In this document: in pieces, positions 35,148 through 43,630 of the stretch
Position numbering within the stretch: the first letter of the stretch is position 1
Layout: each line of letters begins with the position of its first letter
Assembly: GCF_000426825.1 (NCBI RefSeq)
Contig: NZ_KE384579.1
Coordinates: 78,877-142,876, forward strand
From: Thermonema rossianum DSM 10300
GTDB lineage: Bacteria > Bacteroidota > Bacteroidia > Cytophagales > Thermonemataceae
Length of the DNA stretch: 64,000 nt
Direction of reading: 5' to 3'
Position numbers and translations under genes: made by a program
Notes under the pieces: model-generated
The model's input: only the letters and a program-made list of their open reading frames with translations
What the model was told of the DNA's origin: nothing
Database searches by the model: none

Positions 35148-36062
35148 TCAAACCCCCACCTTGTCCCTTTTTTTGGGGTCTCTGTTGTTCTGGCTGTGCT
35201 CTTCTATATATTGCACTATTTTACTTGCTATATCTACACCCGTAGCTTTTTCTATACCCTCCAAACCGGGCGACGAATTGACCTCTATAACCAAGGGGCC
35301 CCGTTCGGAGCGTAACATATCGACCCCGGCGATTTGTAGTCCCAAAGCTTTCACTGCTTTGATGGCGGTTTCTTTTTCTTTCCGGCTTAGCTTGACTGCT
35401 TCGCCTTTGCCGCCCCGGTGCAAATTGGAACGGAAATCGCCCCCCTCGCTTTGCCGCTTCATGGCGGCTATTACTTTGCCGCCCACAACGAATGCCCGGA
35501 TGTCGCTGCCTTTCGATTCTTTGATAAATTCCTGCACCAAAATTTCGGCGTCCAGTCCGTAAAAAGCCTCCAACACAGAGCGGGCTGCGGTCTTGGTTTC
35601 TGCCAACACTACGCCCAAGCCCTGAGTGCCTTCCAGCAACTTGATGATAAGCGGGGGACCGCCTACCTGCTTGATGAGGTAGTCGATATCGCTGGGGTAT
35701 TTGGCGAAGGCGGTGCGCGGAATGCCTACACCCGATTTTGCGAGGATTTGAAGGCTACGCAGCTTGTCGCGTGAGCGTATAAGCGCCAGCGAGCCGCAGG
35801 TGGTAAACACCTTTTGCATTTCAAACTGGCGAATGACAGCCGCACCATAGGCAGTAACCGAGGCGCCTATGCGGGGAATGATGGCATCTACATTTTCTAT
35901 ACGATGGTCGCCCACAAATACATCGGCCGTATCGTCATCCATCACCATGTAGCACTTGGTGTGATTGATGAGCAGCGGCTCATGCCCACGCTGCCGGATA
36001 GCCTCCAAGAGCCGGGCAGTGGAATAAAGTTGTTTGTTGCGTGAAAGAACGGCTATGCGCAT
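35148..36062 (-). CDS. rimK: RimK-type ATP-grasp glutamate ligase
   Basis: A 304-residue ATP-grasp ligase of the RimK group, which adds glutamates to the C-terminus of ribosomal protein S6 in E. coli. Motifs in order: the N-terminal pre-ATP-grasp domain (MRIAVLSRNKQLYST), the ATP-binding lysine in PLIIKLLEGTQGLGV, the loop VQEFIKESKGSDIRAFVVGGKV, and the metal-binding end VIEVNSSPGLEGIE. The exact substrate in this organism is inferred. It follows the RimB-like protease gene by 5 bases, an association known for RimK. Confidence 0.92.
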   Translation of the reverse strand: MRIAVLSRNKQLYSTARLLEAIRQRGHEPLLINHTKCYMVMDDDTADVFVGDHRIENVDAIIPRIGASVTAYGAAVIRQFEMQKVFTTCGSLALIRSRDKLRSLQILAKSGVGIPRTAFAKYPSDIDYLIKQVGGPPLIIKLLEGTQGLGVVLAETKTAARSVLEAFYGLDAEILVQEFIKESKGSDIRAFVVGGKVIAAMKRQSEGGDFRSNLHRGGKGEAVKLSRKEKETAIKAVKALGLQIAGVDMLRSERGPLVIEVNSSPGLEGIEKATGVDIASKIVQYIEEHSQNNRDPKKRDKVGV

Positions 36063-36067
36063 AGTTG

Positions 36068-36514
36068 TTATTGCTTTTTCTGCTGAAAAGAAAGGTTTTT
36101 TTGATTTACATCCACCAAGAAGTGATACTTCTTCAAAAATTTTCTGCCCAATAGGATAGGGTAGCGCATTTGCTCCCGGTCTGCCAGGGTGAACTCAATA
36201 TCGAACGGCCTGCCGAAGAGAACGGCTTTTGTTTGAATTACAAAGCGGTATTCACTATGCCCGGATGAGCTGGTTACTTTTTTTTCATAGAAATGGGCGG
36301 TGCGGTATTCGTGGTCGTTGTATTGAGGGTGGGCAGGGTCCAACAGGTGAAAACTCAAGAGCCGCTGACCGCCGGGGGCTTCAATCAGGCATACCCGGTG
36401 GCAGTGTATGGCCGAAGTATAAGCGCCCGTGTCGATCTTGCAATCCAAGTCGTAAAGCTCAAATTCCGGTAAATCAATTTTATCGAAGGCACCTATCAAC
36501 AGTCGATGGTTCAT
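36068..36514 (-). CDS. rimB: RimB-like retropepsin-type protease
   Basis: A 148-residue protein of the family often named 'ATP-dependent zinc protease', a retropepsin-like fold that works with RimK (RimB removes the glutamates that RimK adds to ribosomal protein S6). The aspartic-protease-like motif KIDTGAYTSAIHCHRV lies near residues 26-41, and the flap and second strand as FDIEFTLADREQMRYPILLGRKFL near the end. There is no zinc motif to justify the older name. It is the first gene of a two-gene operon with rimK. Confidence 0.87.
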   Translation of the reverse strand: MNHRLLIGAFDKIDLPEFELYDLDCKIDTGAYTSAIHCHRVCLIEAPGGQRLLSFHLLDPAHPQYNDHEYRTAHFYEKKVTSSSGHSEYRFVIQTKAVLFGRPFDIEFTLADREQMRYPILLGRKFLKKYHFLVDVNQKNLSFQQKKQ

Positions 36515-36761
36515 GCAATGGCAATGTTGTGTTCTTTAATATAAAGAAAAAGCCTGCAAATAAACATAAGTTTTGGCAATTGTTGGTGTAAAAAAATGAT
36601 GAAGTAAAGTTTGTGGGTTTGTTGCCTTGCTCAATGGGGGCTTTTAACAAATAGTGCGTGGAATGTAAAAAAATGGAAGCAGGGAAGAGGGAATGAATGG
36701 ATTTTTATAAATCTATTGATTATCTTGTAGTTAAACCACTAATCCTTAATATCTGCCAACC

Positions 36762-38759
36762 ATGCCGCCATTTGTACGGCTTGCGCTAATGAGTATTGCC
36801 GGCATCTTACTTGCGCGCTTTCATTGGGTGCGCGTGCCTGCTACTTTGTGTGTAGTACTAAGTGCTTCCACCGTTTTGTTGGCGGCTTATTGGTGGTATG
36901 TTCAAGGCCGAAGGCGCGCTTATCATGACATAGTGCTTTCTATTCTATTTTACCTGTTGGTGTTGTTGTGTGCCAATAGCCGGTACAATCTAACAAACCG
37001 GCAGCCTATTGCCATGGATTTATATGCCCGTTGGGAAGGGCGTCCCGTTCTTTGGCTGGCAGAAATACAAGAAACGCCGGTCCGCAAAGCCAATTACACA
37101 CAGGCAGAAGCCCTTTTGGTCGCTTACTACGATACAGAGCGGCAAACATGGCGGTTGCCCGGGCGCCCGTGCACGGTGTTGTTGCGCTTGCAGGACAGCC
37201 TGAAGACCTTGCAAATTGCTGACCACTTATTGTTGAGAAGCAAAATAGAACCTTTTGCACCACCTTTGAAGCCCGGAGATTTCGACTACCGGGCATATAT
37301 GCACAGCCGCAACATATATCTCACCGCTTGGGTGAAGCAAAGCAGTTGCTTGCTTGTCAACACTTCTTTGAGCGGGTGGGGGCTTATCCGGCGCCATATT
37401 GCCCATTGGCAGGTGCGCTTAAAACAATCGCTTCTACAAACCGGCGTGAAGCAGCATGCCGGTGTTTTGCTGGCACTAAGCTTGGGCGATAAAAGTCTCT
37501 TACGACAGGACATAAAACAATTGTATGCCGATACGGGCGCTTCGCATGTTTTGGCGGTGTCGGGCTTGCATGTGGGTATTCTGTTTTTGTTGATGCAATG
37601 GCTGTGGCAGCCGGGGCAACGCCCCGCGTGGCGCTGGTTGTTCCTACTGACTACCTTGCCTTTATTGTGGGGCTATGCTTTGCTCACCGGGGCGTCGCCT
37701 TCGGTCCTGCGGGCATCGCTGATGTTTTCCCTGTTCTCGGTGGCTTCTTGCCTGAACCGCACCACCAATGCTTACAACACATTGGCGCTTTCGGCTTTTT
37801 TGCTTTTGTTATGGAATCCGTTACTGCTCTTCCATTTGAGTTTTCAACTTTCTTATTTGGCAGTTTTGGGAATTTTGTTCTTTTATCCCCGTTTGTCGAA
37901 GCTTTGGCAGCCCCGCTTCCTTATACTCAAAAAGGGATATGAGTTATTGTGCGTTTCAGTTGCCGCCCAGCTGACCACCTTGCCGCTTACATTGCTTTAT
38001 TTCCGTCAGTTTCCTTTGTCAAGTTTGGCCAGTAGCTTATTGGTAGTGCCCCCGGCGCCTTTCTTGCTGCTGGCTTCACTTGGCTTGGGCATCATGGCGT
38101 GGACGGGTGCCCCCGCTGCCTTCATTGCCCTTGTCACAAAAGCATTGGTAGTCATGCAATCACTGATTGAGCGTTGTTTGCAGTGGCTACAGCACTACTG
38201 CCCGCCTGTGCCTGTTCCTTATTGGGATATGGCGGACACGTGGGTAGCGTATGCCTTACTGTTGCTGTTGGGGCTGTATCTGACCAAAGAAATAGCTTTT
38301 TCAAAAGCAGTTATTGGAGCGGCGGGGGTGCTATTGATAGGCACGCTTCATAATGTATCTAAACAGTATGCACTGAACAAGGAAGCCCGCTTGTATGTAT
38401 GGTATAACAGCCAACACAAGCACTGCGAGGTATGGATTGTGAAGGGGCAGCAGGCTTGGTGTTCCGATAAAGCGTGGTGCGCGCGTGCCCGCATATGGAG
38501 GCTTACATGGAACGGCAAGCATATTGCCTTGGTCAATACCCCCGTGGATACGGCAGGGCTGTGGAAGCAGCCCCCGGATGTGCTCGTGTGGAATACTTAT
38601 TACACTATCCCGGACAGATATCTGAAGCATGTCCCTTTGATTGTTTTGGGGCGGCAGGTAAGCATGCAACAACGGCAAGCCCTGCGGCGGCGCTTCGTAG
38701 TGCATGAGCTAAGCAAAGAGGGAGCTTGGTGTATGAGCGAAAATTCGCCGGTAGAATAA
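36762..38759 (+). CDS. comEC: ComEC/Rec2-type DNA uptake membrane protein
   Basis: A 665-residue polytopic membrane protein of the ComEC family, the inner-membrane channel for single-stranded DNA in natural transformation. An N-terminal soluble DUF4131-type domain follows two helices; the competence domain begins around residue 220 with the conserved ALSLGDK and DTGASHVLAVSGLHVGIL, then TGASPSVLRASLMF and PLLLFHLSFQLSYLAVLGI. The C-terminal part after about residue 530 is short and lacks the HxHxDH metallo-beta-lactamase motif found in longer ComEC proteins. That short form is frequent in this phylum. No other competence gene is in the window. Confidence 0.93.
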   Translation: MPPFVRLALMSIAGILLARFHWVRVPATLCVVLSASTVLLAAYWWYVQGRRRAYHDIVLSILFYLLVLLCANSRYNLTNRQPIAMDLYARWEGRPVLWLAEIQETPVRKANYTQAEALLVAYYDTERQTWRLPGRPCTVLLRLQDSLKTLQIADHLLLRSKIEPFAPPLKPGDFDYRAYMHSRNIYLTAWVKQSSCLLVNTSLSGWGLIRRHIAHWQVRLKQSLLQTGVKQHAGVLLALSLGDKSLLRQDIKQLYADTGASHVLAVSGLHVGILFLLMQWLWQPGQRPAWRWLFLLTTLPLLWGYALLTGASPSVLRASLMFSLFSVASCLNRTTNAYNTLALSAFLLLLWNPLLLFHLSFQLSYLAVLGILFFYPRLSKLWQPRFLILKKGYELLCVSVAAQLTTLPLTLLYFRQFPLSSLASSLLVVPPAPFLLLASLGLGIMAWTGAPAAFIALVTKALVVMQSLIERCLQWLQHYCPPVPVPYWDMADTWVAYALLLLLGLYLTKEIAFSKAVIGAAGVLLIGTLHNVSKQYALNKEARLYVWYNSQHKHCEVWIVKGQQAWCSDKAWCARARIWRLTWNGKHIALVNTPVDTAGLWKQPPDVLVWNTYYTIPDRYLKHVPLIVLGRQVSMQQRQALRRRFVVHELSKEGAWCMSENSPVE

Positions 38760-38812
38760 AGTGTAAAATTTGGATTTTTGCCAAGTGGGTAAAACAAAGA
38801 ATTGTGTATGAG

Positions 38813-38873
38813 TTTTTTGTATGAAATAATTTAGAGTGAAACAGGTGAAATGGAAAATTTTTTGTATGAAATA
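38813..38873 (+). repeat. Two direct 16-base repeats upstream of the E1 gene
   Basis: TTTTTTGTATGAAATA occurs at 38813-38828 and again, identical, at 38858-38873, 45 bases apart start to start (about four helical turns). They lie in the 263-base region between comEC and the dehydrogenase gene. The second copy overlaps the candidate -33 element. Confidence 0.7.
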
Positions 38874-38890
38874 GTGCAAACAAATCTTTG
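38858..38890 (+). promoter_or_regulatory. Candidate promoter of the E1 dehydrogenase gene
   Basis: TTTTTTG at 38858-38864, 18 bases, then AATCTTTG at 38883-38890, a near match to TAnnTTTG. It would leave a leader of about 125 bases before the ATG at 39023. Confidence 0.4.
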
Positions 38891-39022
38891 CAAGGTGCAA
38901 TTTTGTGTTATGATTTCTGCTTGAAAAAATGTATATTGCAAGGGCTGCACAGTGCCTTGCAGCTTCTTTCAAAAACAATCCTTTATCAACCTTGCTCACA
39001 AATAACCTAAACATTTACACTC

Positions 39023-41443
39023 ATGGCAGTAGCAGAAAAAAAAATTCTTTCTAAGCTTCAATTAACCAAAGAAGACATATTAAAAGATTACCGCTTGGCT
39101 TGTGAAAGCCGTGAAGCAAGCATCTTGGGGCGGAAGGAAGTGTTTATGGGAAAAGCCAAGTTTGGCATTTTCGGCGATGGCAAAGAGTTGGCGCAAATAG
39201 CCATGGCTAAGGCTTTCCAAAAAGGCGACTGGCGCTCGGGCTACTACCGCGACCAAACATTTATGATGGCAATCGGCGCCCTCACGCTCGAAGAGTTTTT
39301 CGCACAGCTTTATGCCGATACCAACCCGGAGCATGAACCCGCCACGGCAGGGCGCTGTATGAACTCCCACTTTGCCACCCACCTTGTCGATGAGCAGGGC
39401 AAGTGGTTGAACCACACCGAACTCTACAACTCGTCTGCCGATATTTCGCCCACAGCAGGTCAGATGCCCCGTCTTTTGGGTTTGGCATGGGCATCCAAGC
39501 TTTACCGCGAAAACCCCGACCTGCGTCCCTTCAAGCAGTTTTCTAACAATGGCAACGAAATAGCTTTTGGTACCATTGGCAATGCCTCTACTTCCGAAGG
39601 CATGTTCTTCGAGGTGATGAATGCTGCCGGCGTCATGCAGGTGCCCATGCTCATGTCTGTATGGGATGACGGTTACGGCATTTCTGTATCGCAAGAATAT
39701 CATACCATCAAACAAAGCATATCAAAAGCCCTGAAAGGATTTCAGAGCGACAAAGACGGCAAGGGCTTTGAAATTTATGAGGTGAAAGGGTGGGACTACC
39801 CCGCTTTGTTGGAAACCTACCGCAAGGCAGCAGCCGGATGCCGCAAAAACCACACGCCCGCATTGGTGCATGTAACCGAAATCACACAACAGCTGGGGCA
39901 CTCTACCTCCGGCTCGCATGAGCGCTACAAATCACCCGAGCGTTTGGAATGGGAACGCACCTATGATTGCAATCGTAAGTTCAAAGAGTGGATTCTTGAA
40001 AACGGCATCGCTACCGAAGAAGAGCTGGAGCAGATAGAAAAAGAAGCCTTGGCACGTGTGAAACAGGCGCGCAATACCGCTTGGAGCAACTACCTGAAAG
40101 GAGTGAAGGAATACACCGACAGTGCGCTGGCGCTGCTGCAAGAAGCAGCCGGTAGCTCGAAGCTGCATGCCGAAGAAATTGCTGCCATTACCAAAGAATT
40201 TAAAGAAACCATCAACCCCATCAAGCGCGATGCTTTTCGTGCCGTCAAGCGTGCCATACGTGTGCTGCGCGATGAAAAAGACCTGCCTGCGCGTCATGCA
40301 TTGGTGGAGTGGGTGAAAGAAAAAACCGCCCGGGCACACGACGAGTACAGCTCGCATCTGTATAGCGAAACCGAAGAGTCGCCCCTGCGAGTGGCTGAGG
40401 TCAAGCCTGTTTATTCTGACAACAGCCCCTTGGTAGATGGGCGTGAAATCATGCAAAACTACTTCGACGCCCTCTTTGCACGTGACCCGCGCGTGATTGC
40501 CTTTGGCGAAGACGTGGGACGCATCGGAGACGTAAACCAAGGGATGGCAGGCTTGCAGGAAAAGTACGGAGAAATACGTATTACCGACACTTCTATCCGG
40601 GAGTGCAGCATCTTGGGACAAGCCATAGGGGTAGCCATGCGTGGGCTGCGCCCCATTGCCGAAATCCAATACCTCGACTACATCCTCTATGCCGTGCAAA
40701 TCATGTCAGATGACTTGGCTACCCTGCGTTACCGCACCAAAGGGCGTCAGAAAGCCCCGGTGATTGTGCGCACGCGTGGGCACCGCCTCGAAGGCATCTG
40801 GCATTCGGGTTCGCCCATGGGCATGCTGTTGCACAGCCTCAGAGGCATGCATGTGCTGGTGCCGCGTGATATGGTACGTGCCGCCGGCTTCTATAACACC
40901 ATGATGCAGTCCGATGACCCTGCTTTGATTATCGAGTGCCTGAACGGCTATCGCCTGAAGGAGCGCATGCCCGATAATCTCGCAGAGATTACGGTGCCTT
41001 TGGGGGTACCGGAGGTGTTGCGTGAGGGCGAAGACGTCACCATCGTAACCTATGGTTCCATGTGCCGCATAGTGATGCAGGCAGCCGAAGAATTGGCGGC
41101 ACTGGGCATCAGCTGTGAAGTGATTGACGTGCAGTCCTTATTGCCGTTCGACATCCATCACCGCATCGTGGAGTCGGTGAAGAAAACCAACCGTTTGGTG
41201 GTTGCCGATGAGGATGTAAGTGGTGGTGCTACCGGCTTTATGTTACAAAAGATAGTGGAAGAGCAGGGTGCTTACCGCTGGCTGGATTCCCAACCCATGA
41301 CCATCCCCGCAAAAGACCATCGCCCGGCTTATGGCTCCGATGGGGATTACTTCTCTAAACCCAATGTAGAGGAAATCGTGGATAAAGTGTATGCCATGAT
41401 GCATGAGTTCAACCCGGCGAAGTTTCCCGCTTTGTATGAATAA
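39023..41443 (+). CDS. 2-oxoacid dehydrogenase E1, fused alpha and beta subunits
   Basis: An 806-residue fusion of the thiamine-diphosphate-dependent E1 alpha (about residues 1-410) and beta (about 470-806) chains of a branched-chain 2-oxoacid or pyruvate dehydrogenase. The alpha part has the arginine-rich YYRDQTFMMAIG segment and the cofactor motif near residue 183, here GNASTSEG where GDASTSEG or GDG is usual; the beta part shows AFGEDVGRIGDVNQG, AEIQYLDYILYA and VSGGATGFMLQKI. Fused E1 chains are common in Bacteroidota. Whether it acts on pyruvate or branched-chain acids is not decidable from the sequence. No E2 or E3 gene is adjacent. A terminator follows. Confidence 0.93.
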   Translation: MAVAEKKILSKLQLTKEDILKDYRLACESREASILGRKEVFMGKAKFGIFGDGKELAQIAMAKAFQKGDWRSGYYRDQTFMMAIGALTLEEFFAQLYADTNPEHEPATAGRCMNSHFATHLVDEQGKWLNHTELYNSSADISPTAGQMPRLLGLAWASKLYRENPDLRPFKQFSNNGNEIAFGTIGNASTSEGMFFEVMNAAGVMQVPMLMSVWDDGYGISVSQEYHTIKQSISKALKGFQSDKDGKGFEIYEVKGWDYPALLETYRKAAAGCRKNHTPALVHVTEITQQLGHSTSGSHERYKSPERLEWERTYDCNRKFKEWILENGIATEEELEQIEKEALARVKQARNTAWSNYLKGVKEYTDSALALLQEAAGSSKLHAEEIAAITKEFKETINPIKRDAFRAVKRAIRVLRDEKDLPARHALVEWVKEKTARAHDEYSSHLYSETEESPLRVAEVKPVYSDNSPLVDGREIMQNYFDALFARDPRVIAFGEDVGRIGDVNQGMAGLQEKYGEIRITDTSIRECSILGQAIGVAMRGLRPIAEIQYLDYILYAVQIMSDDLATLRYRTKGRQKAPVIVRTRGHRLEGIWHSGSPMGMLLHSLRGMHVLVPRDMVRAAGFYNTMMQSDDPALIIECLNGYRLKERMPDNLAEITVPLGVPEVLREGEDVTIVTYGSMCRIVMQAAEELAALGISCEVIDVQSLLPFDIHHRIVESVKKTNRLVVADEDVSGGATGFMLQKIVEEQGAYRWLDSQPMTIPAKDHRPAYGSDGDYFSKPNVEEIVDKVYAMMHEFNPAKFPALYE

Positions 41444-41469
41444 ATGCAGTTGATCAGTGATAAAAACAG

Positions 41470-41492
41470 AAAGGGGCACTTGCCCCTTTTTT
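41470..41492 (+). terminator. Terminator after the E1 gene
   Basis: Seven-base-pair stem AAGGGGC / GCCCCTT with a four-base loop and T6 tail, 26 bases after the stop. Confidence 0.88.
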
Positions 41493-41556
41493 GTTATGTC
41501 TGTTGTCCTCTTGGGCATTTCGAGCATCCCTCTTGTTATTTCAAAGTTTCCCTTTT

Positions 41557-41648
41557 GTCATTTCGAGCGTAAGCGGGAAATCTCTTTTTCCTTCTTATGG
41601 CTTGGTGCGATGAGATTTCTCACTCGCTTACGCTCGGTTCGAAATGAC
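41557..41648. repeat. Palindromic repeat, copy A
   Basis: A 92-base imperfect palindrome. The left arm is GTCATTTCGAGCG...GGAAATCTC and the right arm GAGATTTCTCACTCGC...TTCGAAATGAC, separated by a loop of about 30 bases ending GGTGCGAT. The arms can fold into a long hairpin. Confidence 0.88.
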
Positions 41649-41796
41649 AGCTTACGTTTACACTCGTGCGAAATGACAGGCTGCGGTTCACTCATTCGAG
41701 ATGACACTCTACGCTTTGCTTCGTTCGAAATGGCAGGCAGCATTTTTGTAGTTGCTTTCTGTGCCTTGTTTTGCCCTTTCGAGCTTCCCCCCCTTT

Positions 41797-41886
41797 GTCA
41801 TTTCGAGCGATAGCGAGAAATCTCTGTTGCTTCTTGTGGCGTGGTGCGATGAGATTTCTCACTCGCTTACGCTCGTTCGAAATGAC
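41797..41886. repeat. Palindromic repeat, copy B
   Basis: A 90-base copy with the same orientation as copy A. The right half, from GGTGCGATGAGATTTC to the final GAAATGAC, is nearly identical to that of copy A, which suggests recent duplication or gene conversion. Confidence 0.88.
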
Positions 41887-41925
41887 AGGCTGCGCTTTGT
41901 GCTTTTCGAAGTGAGAGGGGGGTAA

Positions 41926-41955
41926 AGAAAAAAACCGCCTTTCAAAAGGCGGTTT
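41926..41955 (-). terminator. Terminator after rplT
   Basis: Eleven-base-pair stem AAACCGCCTTT / AAAGGCGGTTT; on the minus strand it is followed by TTTTTCTTT. It ends the infC-rpmI-rplT unit. Confidence 0.9.
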
Positions 41956-41981
41956 GGGAATATATGATAAAAGCGTTTAAA

Positions 41982-42338
41982 TTAAGCTTGTACCGATTTT
42001 ACTTTTTCCACGATAGCAGCAAAGGCTTCGGGGTGATTCATGGCTAAGTCTGCCAATACTTTGCGGTTGAGCTGCATGCCCGACTTGTTGTACAAGCCCA
42101 TGAATTGAGAGTAAGACATACCATGCTGGCGAGCTGCCGCGTTGATACGCATAATCCACAGGCGGCGGAAATCACGCTTGCGGCGCTTTCTGTCACGATA
42201 AGCATACTGCCATGCGCGCTCTACGGCGTTTTTGGCTACGGTCCATACATTCTTTCTTCTGCCAAAATAACCTTTGGCAAACTTCAACATTTTTTTGCGA
42301 CGTGCGCGCGATGCTACATGGTTTACTGAACGAGGCAT
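41982..42338 (-). CDS. rplT: 50S ribosomal protein L20
   Basis: L20 binds 23S rRNA early in assembly of the large subunit. The 118-residue sequence is typical: a basic start ([15 protein letters not shown]), [30 protein letters not shown] and the globular end [18 protein letters not shown]. It is the last gene of the infC-rpmI-rplT group, 118 bases after rpmI, and a strong terminator follows. Confidence 0.98.
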   Translation of the reverse strand: MPRSVNHVASRARRKKMLKFAKGYFGRRKNVWTVAKNAVERAWQYAYRDRKRRKRDFRRLWIMRINAAARQHGMSYSQFMGLYNKSGMQLNRKVLADLAMNHPEAFAAIVEKVKSVQA

Positions 42339-42456
42339 AGTTTTTCTCTTTTTTTGGTGAACGGCGATGCTCCTATGGCATACTTAATACCGGACACCGG
42401 GTGAAACATTGAAACCGGAAATGTTTTTAATTAAGATTGAATACGTTGACACCTGT

Positions 42457-42654
42457 TTACTTGAGTGCCAACAAAGCTTTGATGCGCGGGGCATCAGCAG
42501 GGTGCACCAAAGTAGAATGCGTAAGGTTGCGCTTGCGCTTGGTGCTCTTTTTGGTCAAGATGTGGCTTTTGTAAGCGTGCTTACGCTTGATTTTGCCGGT
42601 AGCCGTCAGCTTGAAACGCTTTTTGGCTCCTGAGTTTGTTTTTTGCTTTGGCAT
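42457..42654 (-). CDS. rpmI: 50S ribosomal protein L35
   Basis: A 65-residue, very basic protein of the large ribosomal subunit. It begins [15 protein letters not shown] and contains [22 protein letters not shown], both hallmarks of L35. A hairpin terminator and a separate promoter lie between infC and this gene, so L35 and L20 can be made independently of IF-3. Confidence 0.97.
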   Translation of the reverse strand: MPKQKTNSGAKKRFKLTATGKIKRKHAYKSHILTKKSTKRKRNLTHSTLVHPADAPRIKALLALK

Positions 42655-42693
42655 AACTGTCTGATTTTATGCAACAATACTTGAAAAGGAAGG

Positions 42694-42725
42694 CAAATTT
42701 ACAAGTAAAGAGGCAATTACACAAA
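42694..42725 (-). promoter_or_regulatory. Promoter of rpmI-rplT
   Basis: On the minus strand TTTG (42722-42725), exactly 20 bases, then TAAATTTG (42694-42701): a full match to the phylum consensus. The rpmI ATG is 40 bases beyond the -7 box. Confidence 0.75.
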
Positions 42726-42738
42726 TGCCCCTTCTATG

Positions 42739-42774
42739 GAAAAAGACCGCAGGCAGACGACTTGCCTGCCTGCG
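42739..42774 (-). terminator. Terminator or attenuator between infC and rpmI
   Basis: Nine-base-pair GC-rich stem CGCAGGCAG / CTGCCTGCG with a nine-base loop; on the minus strand it runs into GTCTTTTT. It lies 29 bases after the infC stop. Confidence 0.75.
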
Positions 42775-42802
42775 ATTGTGCTAAGGAGCAATATTTTTCT
42801 TT

Positions 42803-43393
42803 CTATTCCTCTTCTTTGTCTTTATCGTCTGACTTTTTCTTTTTCTTAGGCAGGGGCGCAAGCATCATAATCATACGCTTGCCTTCCAGTTTCGGCATCT
42901 GCTCTACTTTGGCTACATCTTCCAGTTCGGTAGCCATTTTCAGGAGCAGTACTTCGCCGCGGTCTTTGAAAACGATGCTGCGACCGGCAAAGTGCACATA
43001 AGCTTTCACTTTGGCGCCTTCTTCCAAGAAGCTGCGCGCATGCTTGAGCTTGAAGTTGAAGTCGTGTTCGTCGGTGTTGGGACCGAAGCGGATTTCTTTG
43101 ACGACTACTTTTTGCGCTTTGGCTTTGATTTCCTTTTCGCGTTTCTTTTGCTCATACTTGAACTTAGAGTAGTCGATGACCCGGCAAACAGGAGGGTCTG
43201 CATTAGGGGCTATTTCTACCAAATCCAGCCCTTGTTGTTCGGCTATTTTCAGGGCTTCTTCGATGGGGTAGATGCCTTGCTCTACGTTGTCGCCTACCAA
43301 ACGAACTTCTTTAGCCCGTATTTTCTCGTTGATGCGGTAGGGTTCTTCTTTTTGTACTCTTCCTCCTCTTGGTCTTCTTGATTTTCTACGCAT
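42803..43393 (-). CDS. infC: Translation initiation factor IF-3
   Basis: IF-3 keeps ribosomal subunits apart and proofreads the start codon on the 30S subunit. The N-terminal domain shows [16 protein letters not shown] and [24 protein letters not shown], the linker is lysine-rich, and the C-terminal domain has [20 protein letters not shown]. Size is 196 residues with a charged tail ([14 protein letters not shown]). The start is ATG at 43393, not the rare AUU that controls infC in E. coli, so that form of autoregulation is unlikely here. Confidence 0.97.
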   Translation of the reverse strand: MRRKSRRPRGGRVQKEEPYRINEKIRAKEVRLVGDNVEQGIYPIEEALKIAEQQGLDLVEIAPNADPPVCRVIDYSKFKYEQKKREKEIKAKAQKVVVKEIRFGPNTDEHDFNFKLKHARSFLEEGAKVKAYVHFAGRSIVFKDRGEVLLLKMATELEDVAKVEQMPKLEGKRMIMMLAPLPKKKKKSDDKDKEEE

Positions 43394-43484
43394 TGTGTGT
43401 TTTTAACGTCCTTTTTTAAATGAAGTAATAACTGTTGTTAAACGGTTAACAATGAAATCTTTTAAAGATTCACGAATGGTTCTG

Positions 43485-43515
43485 CAAGTTTAGAATCAAA
43501 TGATGAAATTTGCAA
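43485..43515 (-). promoter_or_regulatory. Promoter of infC
   Basis: On the minus strand TTG (43513-43515), 20 bases, TAAACTTG (43485-43492), one mismatch from TAnnTTTG. It implies a leader of about 85 bases before infC. Confidence 0.55.
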
Positions 43516-43571
43516 GTGTGGCATTCTTTATTGAGCGGCTTATTTTCTTTTTTCTTTTTAAGTTCAACGCC

Positions 43572-43604
43572 TTGCTTTTTCTACCGTAAAAAGTACTAAC
43601 TTTA
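43572..43604 (+). promoter_or_regulatory. Promoter of the outer-membrane-type protein gene
   Basis: TTG at 43572-43574, 22 bases, TAACTTTA at 43597-43604 (last base differs from consensus). The ATG at 43631 is 27 bases further on. Confidence 0.5.
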
Positions 43605-43630
43605 CCTCACAAAACCAAAAAGAGAATCTT

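Larger units (their letters stand above)
41493..41925. repeat. Intergenic region made of palindromic repeat units
   Basis: This gene-free stretch between two convergent genes consists almost wholly of one repeat family. It holds two full palindromic copies (41557-41648 and 41797-41886). Between them are decayed half units, for example around 41665 (GTGCGAAATGACAG), 41695 (ATTCGAGATGACA) and 41722 (GTTCGAAATGGCAG). Short open frames across it follow the repeat sequence and look non-coding. Confidence 0.85.

Noticed and set aside
41457-41813. A 118-codon frame in the repeat-filled gap after the E1 gene
   Set aside because: It starts inside the terminator region and its residues are the translated palindromic repeat, including repeated FVISK/FERKRE-like segments.
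41493-41925. A CRISPR array
   Set aside because: The repeats are palindromic, about 90 bases long, few and irregularly spaced with decayed copies. There are no uniform spacers and no cas genes.
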